From: Puccinellia tenuiflora
Taxonomy: Eukaryota > Streptophyta > Magnoliopsida > Poales > Poaceae
Direction: 5' to 3'
DNA: 64,000 bases
Assembly (NCBI GenBank): GCA_012064385.1
Contig: QRDG01000473.1
Coordinates: forward strand, 3,541,965-3,605,964
The position numbers and the translations under genes were made by a program. The notes beneath the pieces are model-generated. The model was not told the origin of the DNA, did not search any database, and saw nothing but the letters and a program-made list of their open reading frames with translations. Shown piece after piece: positions 22,563 through 34,144 of this stretch (the stretch's first letter is position 1; the number at the start of each line of letters is the position of its first letter).

Positions 22563-25500
22563 ATGGCTCCCAAGCGCGCAAAGACCACATCCAAGGCCAA
22601 GGCAACCTCGTCGAGCAGGACGGTGGACATCGCCGCCGCGGCCGCCGCCGCCGCAAAATCCTCTTCCAAGCGATCGATTTCCGCCGATTGGGGGTGGATC
22701 TGTGGTCACGGCGGAGCAACTGAAGACTCATAGGCTCTCAGGTTTGATTCCCTCTAGCGCTCAAGCTCGGGCCCCTGGGGATGAGGTTGTTCCCTCTCCC
22801 GCTAAGGGTGAAGTAGTTGTCTTCGTGGAGCACCTGTTCCGCGGATTTTCTCCCCCCGGCGATCTTTTCTTCCACCAGCTCCTCGAACTTTATGAGCTAC
22901 GGATCCACGATCTGGCTCCTAATTCTATTCTCACCCTTTCCAACTTCGTCGTTCTCTGTGAGGATTACCTCCAGATTAAGCCTGACATCAATCTCTGGCT
23001 TGAGCTCTTTTACTGCAACCCTCAGCCCGAGACCTCTGGGGGCCCTCTTCTCCAATGTGGCGCCGTCGCTCTTCAACGGCGCCTCAACTCTGTCTTCCCA
23101 AAGCCAATCTTTCCCAATCGCATCAAGGATTGGCAAAAAACCTTCTTCTATTGCAAGGACACCTCCCCTGCAAACGAACCAAAACTTCCCTTATTCTCTG
23201 AGGACCGCCTTCGGGCGACTCCTCTGATGAAAGCCAGGTGCCCAGAGGCTGCCCGGCCAGGAGTCGAGTCTCTGATCACTCGCGTCCGGGCCCTCTTGTC
23301 CCACAACTTGGAAAATATGGATCTGGTCCGCTGCTGGACGACTTGGAGAATCCAGCCGCTGAGTCCTAGGACTCGGTTGATATGCTCATATACCAGATGC
23401 GCTGGTGATGACCTCCGAGTTACGGAGCAGCTGTCTGATGGACCCGAACTTGGTCGACTTATCAAAAAGTTGACTGGGAAACCGGTGAAGGATCAAGCTC
23501 ATTTCGGGCTCCAACCCTTCTGCTCGACCAACCCAGCTCCTGATGTAAGTATCACTCTCTACTTTATTTCAACCTTGATCTTACTTGTACTGCTTGCTGA
23601 CTCACGTTTATTGCAGCTCACCGACTCCTTCTGGAAGCCGGCCTCTGGAGATGGTACTAAGAATAAAGCTAAAGCTGAGGCTGAAGTTGAAGAAGAGATT
23701 CCTACCACAGATCAAACTACTGTGGCAGAAGACGCTGATGATGCGGATGAGGAGTCCTCCCAGGGGGCTCCCGCTGATGATGATGCTGCCGATGAGGAGT
23801 CCTCGCCAGAGGCTCCAACTGAAAATGCTGATGAAGAGGAGTCCTCTCAAGAGGCTCCCATCGTGGAAGAGATTGACGATGACGAGTCCTCTCCAGAGGC
23901 TCCCACCACTAGACAAACTGATACTGCCTCTGCTGCTGCTCAACCATCGATATCTGCGGAGTCCTCAGCTAGGAGTCACTCCTCCTCTTCTCCAGCCTCA
24001 AACACTAATGGCTCTCGAGAAGCTGTTCCCAAGGTACCACTCTCACGAGTCCTTGGGTCCTCTAGCCCACCAACTAAGCCTGAGGAACACACGCAGAGTA
24101 TTATCGCCGCCAGGAATAGGAAACTGCGCTCCGATGGGCCTGCAGACGCTCCCGAGCCTCTGCCTGTCTCACACCAACGGAAATCAGCTTCTCCTCCTCA
24201 CAAGGACGACTCCTACCACTCTGGCATGTCGATGCCCTCCTCAGACTCTCAGGCCTCCTTGGACCTGGAGACCAACGTTGGGTAAGATTCCTTTGCTTCT
24301 ATACTTGTATTAAAATGACTTCTGCTTTTTTCCCTTTTCATTAATTCTGGTGCTGACTTCTATCTTTGGTGTATTTCAGGGCTCGGCCTTGTTCTAAGGT
24401 AACCAAGCTCCCAGGCATGGCTGATGCCACTTCTGGTCGTGGACCTGCACCTCCTTCGGCCTCTGAAACGACCAGCACAAGGACAGGTCCTTCAGTTGCT
24501 GCATCTGCTGGTGCAACCACGGCTCCAACCATTCCCGAGTCCCCTTCAAGGACTCGGGCGGCGACTCCGACAATAGTCCAGCCCAGCTCTGGTGCTGCGA
24601 CTCCTGATACTGCGCCCCAAGTTCGTCCGGCTCCTGTGAAGCCGACTCCTGCAGCCTCTCCGTCCATCAAGATCAAGTCATCAACTGATTACAGCCGACT
24701 TCGAGTAGCTGACAACATGTCATTTTCTGAGGCTTATGCTGAAGCTGTTGACTTGAACGATCAATCGGCGAGGTTGAAGGATGAAGAACAAGTGGCTCTT
24801 AGGTCTCTTCATATGGTTCATGAAGTAAGCTTTTCTGACTTCACCTTTCATGCTTTCTGGCATCATCCTATCTCAGTAGCCCCCAAGCACCTGTCTGTGG
24901 TGACTTGTGACTAGGATAGGTGCTTTGATTTGAAACTGAACTCAATTGCTATATAGAAAAATTTGCACACTGTAGCCCCCAAGCACTAAGGTCCTTAGCT
25001 CTACTAGGACTCGGGGCTGCTAATTTACTATCTGTCGGGTCCTTAGACCAAAAACTTTCGCACGAGTAGCCCCCAAGCGCCGAGTTGTCAGCTTGCGACG
25101 ACTTGGAGCTACCAACATATGTAATTCACTGATACCTTACTTGAAGAAGAATTTCTGTTCTGCGAGTAGCCCCCAAGCGCCAAGTTGCTTACTTGTGGCG
25201 ACTTGGAGCTGCAAATATATCTACTTTATTCATACTTAACTTGATGAAAAATTCTGATCTGCCAGTAGCCCCCAAGCGCCAAGTTGCTAACTTGTGGCGA
25301 CTTGGAGCTTATGACTTGTCAACTAGGACTCATGCCTGCTTTTCTGATAGAAAGAATTGACTCCTGAGTAGCCCCCAAGCGCCAAGTTGTTAACTTGTGA
25401 CGACTTGGAGCTCATGAGTTCGTTATTTGACTTGTGGAGCTCACTTGTGCTTTATGACTTGTAATTGCAGTGCATTGTCTCCAAGATGAAGAGAGATATG

Positions 25501-26678
25501 AAAGAACTTGAGGACCAGGCAGCTGCCAATGCCAGGTCTGCCATGGCCGAAAAAGAACACTCCCTTCAGCTTGAGAAGGATCTGAAAGCCCTGGCTGCTC
25601 AACTGGAGCAGGTAAAGAAAGAGTCGGCTGAAGCCAAAAAGATTGCTCAGAAGGCGCACAATGACCTACAAGCTGTGTTCAACACTTGCAAAAAAGGCAT
25701 TGGTGCCATGTGTCAGCATATATTTGGTGAGTTTATGACTTTTGCTTGCTTCCTTTTGCACCTTCTGAATTGCTTTTCAACTGACAATGACTCCTTGATT
25801 TCCTTTCTGCAGGGGCTGACTCCCCAAAGCTTAAATTTCCAACAAGCAAGCAACTATCTGAGATGCTTGATTACTGTCACGGGCTACAAGAGGGAGCCCG
25901 TTCTGTGGTCAAGTATTTGAATCATAAAGGCAAGTGCCCCAAAGAGCCTGAACGTCTGGTAGACGAGTTGTCCAGAGCACCAGGCTATATGCGCCTGTGG
26001 AAACAATCTTCAATGAGGAGAGCCTCCACCAGGATCTTGGCCTTAGCCCACAGCTACTATCCAACTGTCCTGGAGCCGGCAATGCTCACAATGGGGAAGC
26101 CTGAGCAACATGAGGATGGGAAACCTTTTACTCAGGACGACTTCAAGGCCGAAGAAAAATTGGTGCGGCCATATGCTTGCGAGATTGCCAATAAGATGGA
26201 CCCTGAGGTATGGGTTCATCATTATGATTTGGAGAACAAAATAGTCGCTCCAGAAACTCCTCAAATAGTAAACTTTGGCCGCCCATCACAGGACCCAGCC
26301 GGTGTGTTCTCTTCTTCTGCCGGTCCGAGTTCATCGTCACCGGCGGCTCCTGTTCAAAGTGCTGAGCCCACTCTGAAGACACCTGCTGCGCCCACTCCTT
26401 CTAGAGCTGTCTCTGGAGACGCTCAGAAACAAGCAGAACTTGCTAAGCACATGAAGAGTCCCAAGGGTACTGGATTTCAAATGAAGAGAGTCGCCACCAA
26501 GCCTCCATTGAAGCCGGCTCCTCCTTCTGCTGCTCAAGCACGAGACAAATCTCCTGTGAAGAAAAGTTCCTCAACTCCTGCTGTTCAAGCAAAGGATAAG
26601 TCACCTGCTGAGAAGGACTCCTCGACTCTGGCGAAGGAGTCAGCTCCTCTGGAGGACAACCCTTTGAATGACTTTTGA
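22563..26678 (+). CDS. Antisense gene of Tat copy B: PF04195-domain protein, five exons, one frameshift
   Basis: Model join(22563..23544, 23617..24281, 24380..24824, 25471..25726, 25813..26678), all introns GT...AG. The length is 3214 nt, which becomes 1071 codons if one G in the GGGGG run near 22689 is surplus. Order: a Lys/Ala-rich N-terminus, the PF04195 'putative gypsy type transposon' domain (FFHQLLELYELRIHDLAPNS onward), acidic ESSPEAP-like repeats, Pro/Ser/Thr-rich linkers, a coiled coil in exon 4, then a conserved block (HGLQEGARSVVKYLN, PGYMRLWKQSSMRRAS) and a Lys/Ser/Pro-rich tail. It runs opposite to gag-pol and ends 588 bp from the integrase stop. Such extra ORFs are known in Grande-like Tat elements; their role is not established. 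Intron 1 (72 nt) is open in frame, so retention would also be translatable. Confidence 0.8.
24875..25420 (+). repeat. Tandem array (94-103 bp unit, 6 units) in intron 3 of the antisense gene
   Basis: Unit starts (AGTAGCCCCC, one TGTAGCCCCC) fall at 24875, about 24971, 25065, 25165, 25264 and 25367. Most units continue CAAGCGCCAAGTTG...CTTGTGGCGACTTGGAGCT and can form a small hairpin (CAAGTT/AACTTG). On the minus (element) strand each unit reads GGGGGCTACT, identical to the polypurine-tract/LTR junction. Confidence 0.88.
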
Positions 26679-27265
26679 TTACTATGTAATGTTGTGTTAC
26701 TATTGAAACTTTGTAATTACGCACTACTGGTGCTTTGTAAACTATTGAGCTTGGTAGCTATTTTGAGTTATAATTATGCACTACTGGTGCTTTAAACAAT
26801 TGAGCTTGTTTAGCTATTTTAGAATTTGTGCCAATCGGCTTGGTTCTTATAACCCGTCTAGTTTTTCACTGATGAATAAGTAGGCCCTGCATGACTTCTC
26901 TTACAGCTTGTGCTGACAGGTTCTTAACTCATATGTTCCTTAGGATCCATAAGAGAGAGAAACAAGTCATGCCTGTAGATAGATCATATTGTGCAGGATG
27001 CATCTGACTTACCAGCGAGAAAACTAGGAAAATTTGGCTACTGTGCCGGGTCCAAGAGTTTAAGCTTAACTTTTTTCACTGAAAAGCAAGCCCCCAAGAA
27101 CCTGATGATCAAAATTTAAAGAACAAAGCGCACTCACTGGGTGACTCGACTAAAGGACTCATGTTCACAAAAGCCGGCTTTATTTCATTTGATCATAATA
27201 ATTCGATTACATCTAGGCATGGCTCACTGGGCTCATTGCCTTTCAACTCATGAATCTGTTACAAC
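26679..27265. other. Convergent intergenic region of Tat copy B
   Basis: Non-coding sequence between the antisense-gene stop and the integrase stop. It contains two copies of a short repeat (ATTACGCACTACTGGTGCTTT at about 26717 and ATTATGCACTACTGGTGCTTT at about 26772, differing at one base). Copy A keeps only about 156 bp of it. Confidence 0.6.
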
Positions 27266-28581
27266 TTAAGTATAATAAGGACGTAACTGAGCTATGTTCC
27301 AAGGCCTCTTTGCCTCTGCATAAGGATCTAGTGTGTGAGCTGTATCAGCTCCTTTGCCTACACTTGCCGGCTCTCGCACATCCATTAGATAGTACGACCC
27401 GTTGTTCAGATTCTTGCTTATGACGAACGGTCCTTCCCATGGTGGAGATAACTTGTGCATCCCTTCCTTATTCTGGACAAGGCGAAGCACTAAGTCTCCT
27501 TCCTGGAAAGTCCGGGTCTTGACTCTGCGTGCGTGATATCGCCGCAAGTCCTGCTGATAAACTGCTGATCTCTCAAGGGCTAACTCCCTTGCTTCCTCAA
27601 GTGCATCGACCGAGTCCTGGCGGGCGAGTTCGTTTTCTGTCTCAACATAATTGGCGACTCGTGGCGAGTCATGCAACAAGTCGCTTGGCAAGACAGCTTC
27701 TGCTCCATACACCATGAAGAAAGGTGTGAAGCCAGTGGATCTGTTAGGAGTCGTCCTGATGCTCCAAAGTACTGCTGGTAGCTCCTCAACCCAAGACCCG
27801 GCGGCTCTTAGCAAAGGGACTCGGAGCCGAGGCTTAATCCCCTTAACAACTCCTGATTTGCCCTCTCGGCTTGTCCATTGGACTGTGGATGTGCCACTGA
27901 GGCTAGGTCGAGTCTGATGTTGTTCTCACCACAAAACTTGGCCATCTCTCCAACTGATAAGTTGGTACCATTGTCTGTAATGATGCTGTGAGGATACCCA
28001 AAACGTGTTGCTATTTTCTTGAAGAATCTCACAGCTGATGCACCGTCGACTCTGCTGACGGGTTCCACTTCCACCCACTTGGTGAACTTGTCAACTGCTA
28101 CTAGCAGATGGGTCTTCTGACAAGGCGACTTTGAGAAAGGGCCCACCATGTCGAGTCCCCAAACTGCAAATGGCCAAGTGATAGGGATGGTTCTGAGTTC
28201 TTGAGCTGGCACGTGGTCTTGCCTTGCGTACCTTTGACATCCATCACAGACTCGAACTATCCTCTCTGCATCCAAATGTGCTGTCAACCAAAAGAACCCG
28301 TGTCTGAAAGCTTTTGACACCAAGGATCTAGTGGATGCATGATGACCACAATCTCCTGCGTGAATCTCTTGCAGTATTTGCTTGCCCTCCTCTGGAGACA
28401 CACATCTCTGGTAGACTCCAGTAACGCTCCTTCTGTACAACTCGCCATCAATGACTGTGTAGGACTTGCATCGCCTGATGAGTTGCTTTCGCTTGACTTC
28501 ATCCTTTGGGAGTTCACCCCGCAGGAGATATGCTAGGTAGGGCTCTGTCCACGTTGGGATTGCTCGTGTTGCTGCTACCAA
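27266..28581 (-). pseudogene. Integrase of Tat copy B (one frameshift)
   Basis: The first open stretch (28581-27808) contains the zinc-binding motif (GDCGHHASTRS, then CDGCQ) and the catalytic core (WVEVEPVSRVDGASAVRFF, IITDNGTNL, HPQSNGQAERANQEL with the catalytic Glu). A single frameshift around 27808-27830 passes into 27814-27266, with the remaining core (STGFTPFFMVYGAEAVLPSD) and the C-terminal region (GDLVLRLVQNKEG, PPWEGPFVI). This is the standard gypsy integrase layout. It ends facing the antisense gene. Confidence 0.88.
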
Positions 28582-29260
28582 CAGCCGACTCTGGGTCTGG
28601 AAAGGCTAACTCCTCCTCTGAGGGCAATTTGACTGAAGGATGATGGAGTTCATCCAAGAACACATTTGGTGGTACTTTCTCCCGACGAGAGCCGAGTCGT
28701 GATAACGCATCAGCAGCCTCGTTCTTGCGCCTGTCAATATGCTCCACTTGATAACCAGAAAAGAACCCGGCTATCTGTTCGACTGCTCTTCTATAAGCCG
28801 CCATGTTTGCATCCTTTGAGTCCCAAGTTCCAGACACTTGCTGAGCTACGAGATCCGAGTCTCCAAAGCACCTGATACGCTTGATGTTCATCTCCTTGGC
28901 CAAACGCAGGCCATGTAGCAAAGCCTCATACTCTGCCATGTTGTTGGTACAATCAAAGTGTAACTGAAGGACGTATGCTAACTTATCTCCCTTAGGCGAT
29001 GTTAACACCACGCCGGCTCCTGAGCCTTCTAACTGTCTGGACCCGTCAAAGTGCATTGTCCAATACTTGGTGCAAGGGGTACTTGGTGAAGATGTAAAAT
29101 CTGTCCAATCATTGACAAAATCAACCAAAGCTTGAGATTTGATCGCTGTCCTTGGCTCATATGTGATATGATAAGGACCCAACTCAATTGCCCACTTGGC
29201 GACTCGCCCTGTTGCCTCTCTGTTGCGTATAATATCTGCCAGCGGTGCTGAACTCACCAC
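28514..29260 (-). CDS. Archaeal-type RNase H (aRNH) region of Tat copy B pol
   Basis: The open frame begins at the end of the RT-linked RNase H connection (ELGPYHITYEPRTAIKSQAL) and holds the aRNH domain: MHFDGSRQLEGSGAG, NNMAEYEALLHGL, CFGDSDLVAQQVSG, and RRKNEAADALSRLG near the end. These provide the acidic residues of an RNase H active site. A second RNase H is the distinguishing domain of Tat elements. It is frameshifted relative to RT (near 29255) and to integrase (near 28570). Confidence 0.88.
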   Translation of the reverse strand: MVSSAPLADIIRNREATGRVAKWAIELGPYHITYEPRTAIKSQALVDFVNDWTDFTSSPSTPCTKYWTMHFDGSRQLEGSGAGVVLTSPKGDKLAYVLQLHFDCTNNMAEYEALLHGLRLAKEMNIKRIRCFGDSDLVAQQVSGTWDSKDANMAAYRRAVEQIAGFFSGYQVEHIDRRKNEAADALSRLGSRREKVPPNVFLDELHHPSVKLPSEEELAFPDPESAVGSSNTSNPNVDRALPSISPAG

Positions 29261-30430
29261 CTTAATTGGATGCTCTTGGAAATAATGCTTGAGTTTCTAC
29301 TTGCAAGAAAAACTCCATAGACCAACTTCTGCCACTGTGGGTACCTTTGCTTTGACTCTGTGAGAACTTCACTGATGTAGTAGACAGGTCTCTGCACTGG
29401 GTACTCCTTTCCTTCCTCTGCACGCTCCACAACTACTACTGCACTGACAACTCTCTCGTTGGCAGCTACATATAATAGCATGGGCTCCTTATCTGTAGGA
29501 GCTGCAAGCACTGGTGCTGTTGACAAAGTTTTCTTCAACTCCTCAAAAGCACGGTCAGCTTCTTCATCCCATAGGAATTTATCTGACTTCTTCAGGAGTC
29601 GGTAGAGAGGACCCGCCTTCTCCCCGAGTCTTGAAATAAACCTGCTTAGCGCTGCCACACATCCAGTGAGCTTTTGAACGTCCTTCAGACAAGTCGGCTT
29701 CTGCAAGTTATGGATAGCCTTGATTTTCTCTGGATTTGCCTCAATGCCTCTCTCTGAAACGATGAAGCCTAGGAGTTTGCCCGCAGGGACTCCAAAAACA
29801 CACTTGGTCGGGTTGAGCTTCATCTTGTACTTGCGTAGGTTCTCAAACGTTTCTGTCAGGTCTGCTATCAGAGAGTCGGCCTTCTGAGACTTGACAACTA
29901 CATCATCCACATAAGCATGAATATTCCTTCCAATCTGTTTTTGAAACAATTCTGGATACATCTCTGATATGTTGCTCCTGCATTCTTGAGTCCAAAGGGC
30001 ATTGTTGTGTAACAAAATGCTCCAAAGGGCGTAATAAAGACGTCTTCAGCTCATCCTCTATGTTGAGTCTGATCTGATGGTACCCTGAATATGCATCCAA
30101 GAAACAAAGCAACTCTGACCCCGCTGTGGAGTCGATGATCTGGTCTATGCGAGGTAGTGCAAACGGGTCCTTAGGGCAATGCTTGTTTAGGCCCGTGAAG
30201 TCGATGCACATACGCAACTCTCCTGTCTTCTTTGGCACTAACACTGGATTGGCCACCCACTCTGGGTGAAAGACCTCCTTGATGAACTCGGCTGCGAGGA
30301 GCCGAGCCACCTCTTCTCCTATGGCTTTCCTCCTGTCATCATGAAACTTGCGCAGACCCTGCTTAACTGGTCTTGCATTAGGATTAACATGTAAGCTGTG
30401 CTCGGCGAGTTCTCTCGGGACTCCTGGCAT
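29254..30430 (-). pseudogene. Reverse transcriptase and RNase H of Tat copy B (frameshift in RT)
   Basis: The segment 30430-29903 starts with VNPNARPVKQGLRKFHDDRR and includes MCIDFTGLNKHCPKDPFALP and CFLDAYSGYHQI. A small deletion/frameshift around 30035 and another near 29985 disrupt the stretch before the active site. The second segment (30015-29254) carries YVDDVVVKSQ, the thumb (NPTKCVFGVPAGKLLGFIV) and RNase H (LLYVAANERVVSAVVVVERA). Domain order and motifs are those of gypsy RT-RH. Confidence 0.88.
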
Positions 30431-30493
30431 GTCAGATGGCTTCCATGCAAAAACATCCCGATTCTCACGGATGAACTCGACGAGCGCGCTTTC

Positions 30494-31243
30494 CTATTTA
30501 TCAGAGAGGTGTGCCCCAATGGTGAACTGCTTGGAAGAATCACCAGGGGTAAAGTCGACTTGCTTTGTGTCCTGAGCTGACTTGAATTTCATCTTCTCCT
30601 CTGTGGCCGGCTTCTTAAGGACCGAGTTGTCCTCCGGGTCCACGTTTGCCTTGTAAAACTTCAGCTCCTCTTGAGCACAAGCTGTCTCAGCCATAGCTGC
30701 ATCACCTAACTCACACTCCAATGCCATCTGTCTGCTGCCATTAACTGTAATGACTCCTGCTGGACCTGGCATCTTGAGCTTCAAGTACACATAACATGGC
30801 CTGGCCATAAACTTAAAATATGCAGGTCGACCAAAGAGAGCATGATATGGACTCTTAAGATCCACTACCTCAAAAGGCATAATCTCTGAACGAAAATTCT
30901 CCACTGTGCCAAAAGCAACCTCAAGGTAAATCTTACCAATGGGCTTGGCCGACTTCCCTGGTACTATCCCATGGAACACTGTCTCTGTTGGAATTAGCTG
31001 TCTATCTTGCAGCTGCATCCTCTTGAATGTGTCATAATATAAGATGTTGATACTGCTTCCACCATCCATAAGCACTTTGTTCAATGTATAGCCCCCAACT
31101 TGAGGTGCTACTACCAAGGCTAGCTGCCCTGGCTCGTCGACTCTTGGAGGATGATCTGCCCGACTCCATGTGATGGTTTGCTCTGACCACCTGAGCCACT
31201 GTGGAAGGGCCGGCTCTACTGCATTAACTGCTCTAACTTTCAA
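30494..31243 (-). CDS. Aspartic protease region of Tat copy B
   Basis: 249 open residues containing VLMDGGSSINILYYDTF, the retropepsin-like active site with DGGSS, and HALFGRPAYFKF further on. It overlaps the end of gag by a few bases in another frame. A stop at 30494-30496 separates it from RT, at the equivalent position to copy A (7501), so this may be a natural frame boundary and not decay. Confidence 0.85.
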   Translation of the reverse strand: MKVRAVNAVEPALPQWLRWSEQTITWSRADHPPRVDEPGQLALVVAPQVGGYTLNKVLMDGGSSINILYYDTFKRMQLQDRQLIPTETVFHGIVPGKSAKPIGKIYLEVAFGTVENFRSEIMPFEVVDLKSPYHALFGRPAYFKFMARPCYVYLKLKMPGPAGVITVNGSRQMALECELGDAAMAETACAQEELKFYKANVDPEDNSVLKKPATEEKMKFKSAQDTKQVDFTPGDSSKQFTIGAHLSDK

Positions 31244-34122
31244 CTTCTTGGAACGCTTGGACGTACTAGTTGTGAAGACATGGTAACTGCCACGACTCGG
31301 GTTTGGCTGCCGAGTTGTGACATAATACTGACCATTGCCATCATGAGCTGCTTCGGGTTCTGCTGGAACCCGCCCTGCTGGTTACCTCCTCCTTGAGGTT
31401 GGTTTGGGTTATTGCCGGCTCCTCCACCGTTATTGCCGGGTCCTCCGGCTCCATTGTTTCCTCTATATCCACCATTGTTGTTACCTCCTCCTGGCCCTTG
31501 GAACCTGGCGCGCTGCAAATCTACGCACTGTCCCAAGGTATGACCGCATCTACCGTTCTTGGCATGTTTAGGGCATGGAATCCTCAAGACCTCCTCTGTG
31601 CTTGGAGTACGGCCTTGGTATCCACCAGAATTATTGTCCTTGCGTCTGACTCCAGTGTTTGTGTTGGCCACTAGGTCAGAGTTGTCTCCATACGGCCTCT
31701 TGCCACCACCTTGATTCTGGTTTTGATTCTGGTTCTGACTCTGACCATTGCCACCTTGTCCTTTAGTCCCTTCCTCCTGATCCTTTGTTTTGTCTGTGGC
31801 AGCGTGCTTATTAGCACCTGCCATGATCTCACCAATCGTAAGGGGAATACCTTGATTCAGGCTCTCCTTCATACGACCTAGCTTCCAACTCAAGGGATTG
31901 TAACTGCAATTTCTCTCCGTCGCCATTAGCACTGAAACTGGTGGGAGTCCTTGTGAGGAGTTAATGATCTCTGAGACTCGCTTCATCCAGTGCCTTGCTG
32001 ACTCGCCCTTCCTCTGGACACACCGCTCCAGGTCCTCAATGGTGCTGAGTTTTTTGCATGTGCCCTGGAAGTCTGAATAAAGCCGCCTTCAATTGCTCCC
32101 AAGAGTTGATTGACCTAGGAGGCAAGTTGCGCATCCAAACCTTGGCTGCCTCCCTCCATCATAAGATACATGAACTTGGCACACAGATTACCTGTGGCAT
32201 TGCGAATACTCATCGCCATCTCGTATGTACCCACCAAGAGGTCGGGTCCATGTTGGGCTCATAATTTGGAACCTGCGCGGCTCCTTGAAACTGCTGGGGA
32301 AGGACTCGGACCTGATGGCATCAGACAAACACTCTGGTCCTGTTAATGCTGGGGAAGCACCAGGAGAAGTCACCTCCTCGTGCACCCGGGTTGGCTGAGG
32401 CGGGTTGGCTGCACCCACTAACGCTCTGTCCCTCTCTGCCTCCCGAGCTCTTGCTGCTTCTNTTGCGCATCCAAACCTTGGCTGCTCCCTCCATCATAAG
32501 ATACATGAACTTGGCACACAGATTACCTGTGGCATTGCGAATACTCATTGCCATCTCGTATGTACCCAACCAAGAGGTCGGGTCCATGTTGGGCTCATAA
32601 TTTGGAACCTTACGCGGCTCCTTGAAACTGCTGGGGAAGGACTCGGACCTGATGGCATCAGACAAACACTCTGGTCCTGTTAACGCTGGGGAAGCACCAG
32701 GAGAAGTCACCTCCTCGTGCACCCGGGTTGGCTGAGGCGGGTTGGCTGCACCCACTAACGCTCTGTCCCTCTCTGCCTCCCGAGCTCTTGCTGCTTCTCT
32801 TTCTCGTCGTTGCCTTGCTTCATCAACCACTAGCTGAGCTTGTGAAGTAGTTGGCATGTTTGCACGATTCCTCACTAGTTCACGACGCCTCGCACTCGTA
32901 GAGTTGGCCGGGTTGGACTCACCGTGCCGACTCCTCGTACCTGAGTTAAAGGGTGTTGAATGTAGTCTACTTGCATCTGGAAAAGTTGGATACAAAGCTT
33001 GCTGAGTCAAAGCTGTCTTCAGTAGCTCGATAGCCTCACGAGTCTCCTGTCCTGCTGGTCCCTCTGGTACCACAATATTCTCCAATCTCAGAGTCGCCGC
33101 ATGAACGTTGTCCATAGGATTAGAGTAATGTCCCTCTGGGTATGAAATCTGTTAGGCTGAGACCCTAAGCCACCAGATGCTCCTCCTCCGACTCCTCCTT
33201 CAGGCGGTGGTCCGTTGGTACGGCTGCCTCCCGGTCCTTCTGGGGGTGGTGGTGGTGGTGGTGGTGGTGGTGGTGGTGCTCCTGTTCCTCCTCCTGCGGC
33301 GCCTCCTGCTGCCGCTGAGCCTCCTAGTCCGGCTCCTCTGCCTGGACCATTAGGTGTGGTGAATAAATTGGTTGGATTGATGTGGACTCCATCATGCAAG
33401 CGACTCCTGGCTCTGCGGTGTTGAATTGAAGTAAGCTCCTCGCGGCGCCTCCGCACAACTTGAGCTTCATCCTGGACTCGGGCCCGCTCTTCGGCCAATC
33501 TACGGTTTGCTTCTGTGATATCAGCTAGTTGCCTCTCCAACGCAGTACGAGCATTGGTTAACTCAGCCGCCCTCTCTGCGGCATTACTTGCATTAATTTC
33601 CTTTGTCAATAGAGTCGGATCAAACTGATTCCCAGTGTTTCCAGACATGTAGACTCCCACAACACGAGCGCGTACTGGCGACTCCTCATAATCCTCTTCC
33701 TCTATCCCATACCCAAGCCGATCTTCAAACAAGGGTAGGATGGACTCTGAATCTGCATCATAATCTGAATCTGACTCTTGCAGCATCTCTGGTTTCTCAG
33801 CTAGGGGTTCCTCAGACTCGGCGATGATGCCGACCTCTGAAGTTCCGACCGACTCCTCGCCGTCGGACTCGACGACAACGGTTGGCTCTGATACTGATTC
33901 CGCCGAGTTCACACGAAGACCCGACGCGCAAACCATCCCGACGAACACGTTGATTCCTCCAAAGACAAGCTGGTAGCCTTCGTCGACTTCGTTCATCTCC
34001 GAAGTCCAGCCTGAGTCATCGATCTCGGTCTCTCCATGCTCGTCCGTGTAGACCCGCCCGATGGCGAGCTTCTCCATAGCCCGACGAGCAGCTCCAACGA
34101 TCTCAACTCCTTTTGTCACCAT
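31240..34122 (-). pseudogene. Gag of Tat copy B (frameshifted; contains an assembly duplication)
   Basis: The likely start is the ATG at 34122, two bases past the primer binding site; the open frame also extends upstream through the site into the LTR. N-terminal part 34122-33088: acidic, with a coiled coil rich in Ala/Glu/Arg, then Gly/Pro-rich with a run of Pro. After a one-base frameshift near 33140 gag continues at 33115 with the capsid-like region (DPTSWLGTYEMAMSIRNATG). A 340-bp block is then present twice around the N at 32462. The C-terminal part (31986-31240) has the NQNQ repeat and the Cys/His cluster CPKHAKNGRCGHTLGQCVDL. Confidence 0.85.
32126..32807. repeat. Near-identical 340-bp tandem block flanking a single N (probable assembly artefact)
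   Basis: 32126-32461 and 32463-32807 both begin TTGCGCATCCAAACCTTGGC and both run to GCTCTTGCTGCTTCT before or just short of their ends. They differ by a handful of bases, including single-base indels in the left copy. Copy A has this block once. Confidence 0.85.
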
Positions 34123-34124
34123 AG

Positions 34125-34142
34125 GCCCCACGGTGGGCGCCA
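34125..34142 (-). other. Primer binding site, Tat copy B
   Basis: Minus strand TGGCGCCCACCGTGGGGC, two bases from the LTR end; identical to copy A. Probably tRNA-Lys primed (inference). Confidence 0.7.
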
Positions 34143-34144
34143 AC

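Noticed and set aside
24875..25420. Spaced repeats resembling a CRISPR array
   Set aside because: Plant nuclear DNA; the whole unit is repeated, with no unique spacers, inside an intron.
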